A DNA stretch of 8,409 nt from the NCBI GenBank assembly GCA_937914785.1, contig CALGIV010000229.1:1-8409 (forward strand), written 5' to 3'. Positions 6,603 through 8,409 of the stretch are shown in pieces. Position numbers and translations under genes: made by a program. The DNA comes from an uncultured Eubacteriaceae bacterium (lineage in GTDB: Bacteria > Bacillota > Clostridia > Eubacteriales > UBA1433). The notes under the pieces are model-generated. The model was not told where the DNA came from, ran no database searches, and saw nothing but the letters and a program-made list of their open reading frames with translations. Positions within the stretch are counted from its first letter, which is position 1. The number at the start of each line of letters is the position of its first letter.

Positions 6603-7970
6603 ATGTTGCATCGGTTTGAAAAAAGCGGCCGCTACGTTGTCTATGATAATGTCAGCGGCGTGCTGTTTGAAGTGGACAAAGTTGCTTTTGAGTTGCTTGA
6701 GTATATCAGAGAAGAGTCTGTAGAACAGTTGACAGATCGTTTTGGTGATCAGTATGGCAGGTCAAACGTAAAAGAGACGGCGGAAGAGTTGCGTTTGTTG
6801 ATCGAAGAGAAGCTGCTTTTTGACGGTGAACCTGAGTATGAGCAGAAAGAAGCGTTCGGCAAGGTGAAGGCGTTGTGTTTGAATGTCTCTCATGATTGCG
6901 ATCTGCGCTGTGCGTACTGTTTTGCGGCACAGGGAAGTTTCAAAAAAGACAGGCAATTGATGTCTTTGGATACGGCGAAGGCAGCGATCGACTTTTTAAT
7001 TAAAGAAAGTGGAAACAGGCAAAGTCTTGAAGTGGACTTTTTTGGCGGGGAACCGCTGCTGAATTTCGACGTTGTAAAGCAGACGGTACTCTATGCGCGC
7101 AAAGCAGCGGCAGAGAACGATAAGACGTTTAAATTTACATTGACGACAAATGCCTATGCGCTCGATAAGGAAAAAGAAGCTTTTTTAAATGAATATATGG
7201 ACAATGTCGTCTTAAGCCTGGACGGGCGCAGGATGGTGCACGACCGCATGCGGCCGGCAACTGACGGGACGGGCAGTTATATCGACGTGTGTCAGAACAT
7301 CTTAAGCTTGATTAAAAACCGTGGGGAAAAAGAATACTATGTACGCGGTACATACACGGCGTACAATAAAGACTTTGCCGAAGACGTGCTGCATATTGCG
7401 AATATGGGCGTTGAACACATTTCGGTCGAGCCGGTAAGCGCACAGGAGGATTTGCCCTATGCGCTGCAAAAAGAGGATTTGACATTGTTGGATGAGCAGT
7501 ACGACAGGATTATGCAGGAATATCTTTCCCGCTTGCATACAGACCGCCCATTTCAGTTCTTTCACTTTAATGTGGATATTGATAACAGCCCCTGTGTGTA
7601 TAAGAAGATATCGGGTTGCGGCGCGGGGAGCGCGTATTTGGCGGTTGCGGCGAATGGCGAGCTTTACCCGTGTCATCAATTGGCGAATGAGGAGAAATTC
7701 TTGCTCGGCAATGTTTTTGACGGGCTGGAAAATGAAGAACTGGGCCGAGAGTTTTTTGAGACGAATATTTTGACAAAAGAAGACTGCCGGGATTGTTGGG
7801 CGAAGTATCATTGCGGCGGCGGATGTTATGCGGCAGCCTATTATGCGCAAGGAGATATTTCTTTGGTCGACGAAATGGCCTGTGAAATTCAAAAAAAACG
7901 ACTGGAATATGCACTTTTGTTAAAAGTTGTGAATTCTGATGTTGACGAATTATATCCAAAAGACTTATAA
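6603..7970 (+). CDS. scfB: SCIFF maturase: radical SAM/SPASM thioether cross-link-forming enzyme
   Basis: A 455-residue cytoplasmic Fe-S enzyme. Residues about 1-80 form a small PqqD-like (RRE-type) domain expected to bind the SCIFF leader. The radical SAM core begins at LCLNVSHDCDLRCAYC, with the cluster triad C99, C103 and C106 (CxxxCxxC), followed by FFGGEP (146-151) for S-adenosylmethionine binding. The C-terminal SPASM-type region holds C339, C357, C395, C398, C404, C408 and C427, with motifs GELYPCHQL, CRDCWAKYHCGGGC and MACEIQ. These should hold two auxiliary [4Fe-4S] clusters; C331 is an extra candidate ligand. Known family chemistry: SAM cleavage gives a 5'-deoxyadenosyl radical that starts Cys-to-Thr thioether formation, as in CteB of Clostridium thermocellum. 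AGAGG (6591-6595) lies 7 bases before the ATG. It depends on read-through of the preceding hairpin unless an unseen promoter exists. Confidence 0.95.
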   Translation: MLHRFEKSGRYVVYDNVSGVLFEVDKVAFELLEYIREESVEQLTDRFGDQYGRSNVKETAEELRLLIEEKLLFDGEPEYEQKEAFGKVKALCLNVSHDCDLRCAYCFAAQGSFKKDRQLMSLDTAKAAIDFLIKESGNRQSLEVDFFGGEPLLNFDVVKQTVLYARKAAAENDKTFKFTLTTNAYALDKEKEAFLNEYMDNVVLSLDGRRMVHDRMRPATDGTGSYIDVCQNILSLIKNRGEKEYYVRGTYTAYNKDFAEDVLHIANMGVEHISVEPVSAQEDLPYALQKEDLTLLDEQYDRIMQEYLSRLHTDRPFQFFHFNVDIDNSPCVYKKISGCGAGSAYLAVAANGELYPCHQLANEEKFLLGNVFDGLENEELGREFFETNILTKEDCRDCWAKYHCGGGCYAAAYYAQGDISLVDEMACEIQKKRLEYALLLKVVNSDVDELYPKDL

Positions 7971-7971
7971 T
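7942..7971 (+). promoter_or_regulatory. Candidate secD promoter inside the 3' end of the maturase gene
   Basis: TTGACG (7942-7947), an 18-base spacer and a perfect TATAAT (7966-7971) span the maturase stop codon. The predicted start near 7978 gives a leader of about 50 bases before secD. This would uncouple SecD expression from the attenuated SCIFF-maturase transcript. Confidence 0.52.
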
Positions 7972-8027
7972 GAAATGCATGTTGAAAAAGCAAGAATATA
8001 TGAAGTAAAGAATACAGGGGACAAGCT

Positions 8028-8409
8028 ATGAATGTCAAAAATGTTGTAAAACTGGCAGTTATTATCATAATCGTCGTTCTGCTGGGCGTGATTATGTTTA
8101 ATGGCCTGCCTTTGAGTAAAGTTATCGGTTACTACGATATATTGCCGGTTACGGACTCGATCAGTTATGGATTGGACTTTACCGGCGGGGTATATGTGGT
8201 GCTGGAAGCGACGGAAACGGGAGATGAGGAAGTGGACGCCGACAACATTTCGCGTGCGATCGCAACGATTCGCGAACGTATCGATTCGCTCGGTGTAAAG
8301 GAGCCGACGATTGCCAAGCAGGGCACGAATAAGATCCGTGTCTCGATTCCGGATATTACCGATCAGGAAGAGGCGTTGGAGCTGATCGGTAAGACGGCAC
8401 AGTTGGAAT
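8028..8409 (+). CDS. secD: Protein translocase accessory subunit SecD, N-terminal part (runs off right edge)
   Basis: The first 127 codons of an open frame cut by the window edge. Residues about 5-24 (NVVKLAVIIIIVVLLGVIMF) form the first membrane helix. They are followed by the hallmark YGLDFTGGVYVVLEA (about 47-61), which matches the conserved D1 motif of SecD (GLDLxGG in many species). The segment RAIATIRERIDSLGVKEPTI and then RVSIPDI belongs to the large P1 domain on the outer face of the membrane. SecD works with SecF on the SecYEG channel, using the proton or sodium motive force to complete protein export. GGGG (8017-8020) lies 7 bases before the ATG. secF is expected just beyond the edge. 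A location directly after the SCIFF locus is, to my knowledge, common in Clostridia. Confidence 0.93.
   Translation, partial: MNVKNVVKLAVIIIIVVLLGVIMFNGLPLSKVIGYYDILPVTDSISYGLDFTGGVYVVLEATETGDEEVDADNISRAIATIRERIDSLGVKEPTIAKQGTNKIRVSIPDITDQEEALELIGKTAQLE

Noticed and set aside
7302..7892. A 196-codon open frame on the minus strand opposite the SCIFF maturase
   Set aside because: It lies wholly inside a gene with clear catalytic motifs, its translation shows no recognisable domain, and I see no convincing ribosome site. It is a by-product of the codon pattern on the other strand, as are the shorter antisense frames opposite the activase, trkA and trkH genes.
1..8409. Mobile elements, CRISPR arrays, tRNA or rRNA genes
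   Set aside because: No transposase or integrase coding sequence, regularly spaced repeats, tRNA cloverleaf or rRNA-like stretch could be seen. Base composition and codon use look uniform along the window.

Overview
The window looks like chromosomal core and semi-core sequence from an anaerobic, low-to-moderate GC member of the Bacillota. I infer a Clostridia- or Negativicutes-like lineage from three things: an oxygen-sensitive 2-hydroxyacyl-CoA dehydratase-activase type protein, a SCIFF ranthipeptide locus, and strong AGGAGG-type ribosome binding sites. No species can be named from the sequence alone. There are no transposases, tRNAs, rRNAs, CRISPR repeats or phage genes.

Layout. On the minus strand, 3213 to 1 carries a two-gene unit. 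The first gene is a 977-residue protein with two activase (BadF/BcrA/HgdC-type ATPase) domains and a DUF2229-like C-terminal part. It is followed, with no intervening base and in the same reading frame, by a gene that runs off the left edge and continues the same protein family. A divergent, AT-rich regulatory gap at 3214-3511 holds two good minus-strand promoters and a weaker plus-strand candidate. On the plus strand lie trkA (3512-4870) and trkH (4888-6339), a complete Trk potassium-uptake pair. Next is a 48-codon gene, GTG-started and easily missed, for the six-cysteine peptide SCIFF (6414-6560). A perfect 11-bp hairpin terminator overlaps its stop codon. The radical SAM SCIFF maturase (6603-7970) follows, and then the start of secD (8028 to the right edge).

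How the parts work together. TrkA is the cytoplasmic NAD-binding gating subunit for the TrkH membrane pore. SCIFF is a ribosomally made peptide, and the adjacent radical SAM/SPASM enzyme is expected to cross-link its cysteines by thioether bonds. The hairpin between precursor and enzyme genes probably sets a high peptide-to-enzyme ratio. secD begins the SecDF protein-export accessory pair and appears to have its own promoter inside the end of the maturase gene.

The least-understood items are the biological role of SCIFF, the role of the giant activase-related protein, and why that protein is divided here by a single in-frame TAA directly followed by ATG.
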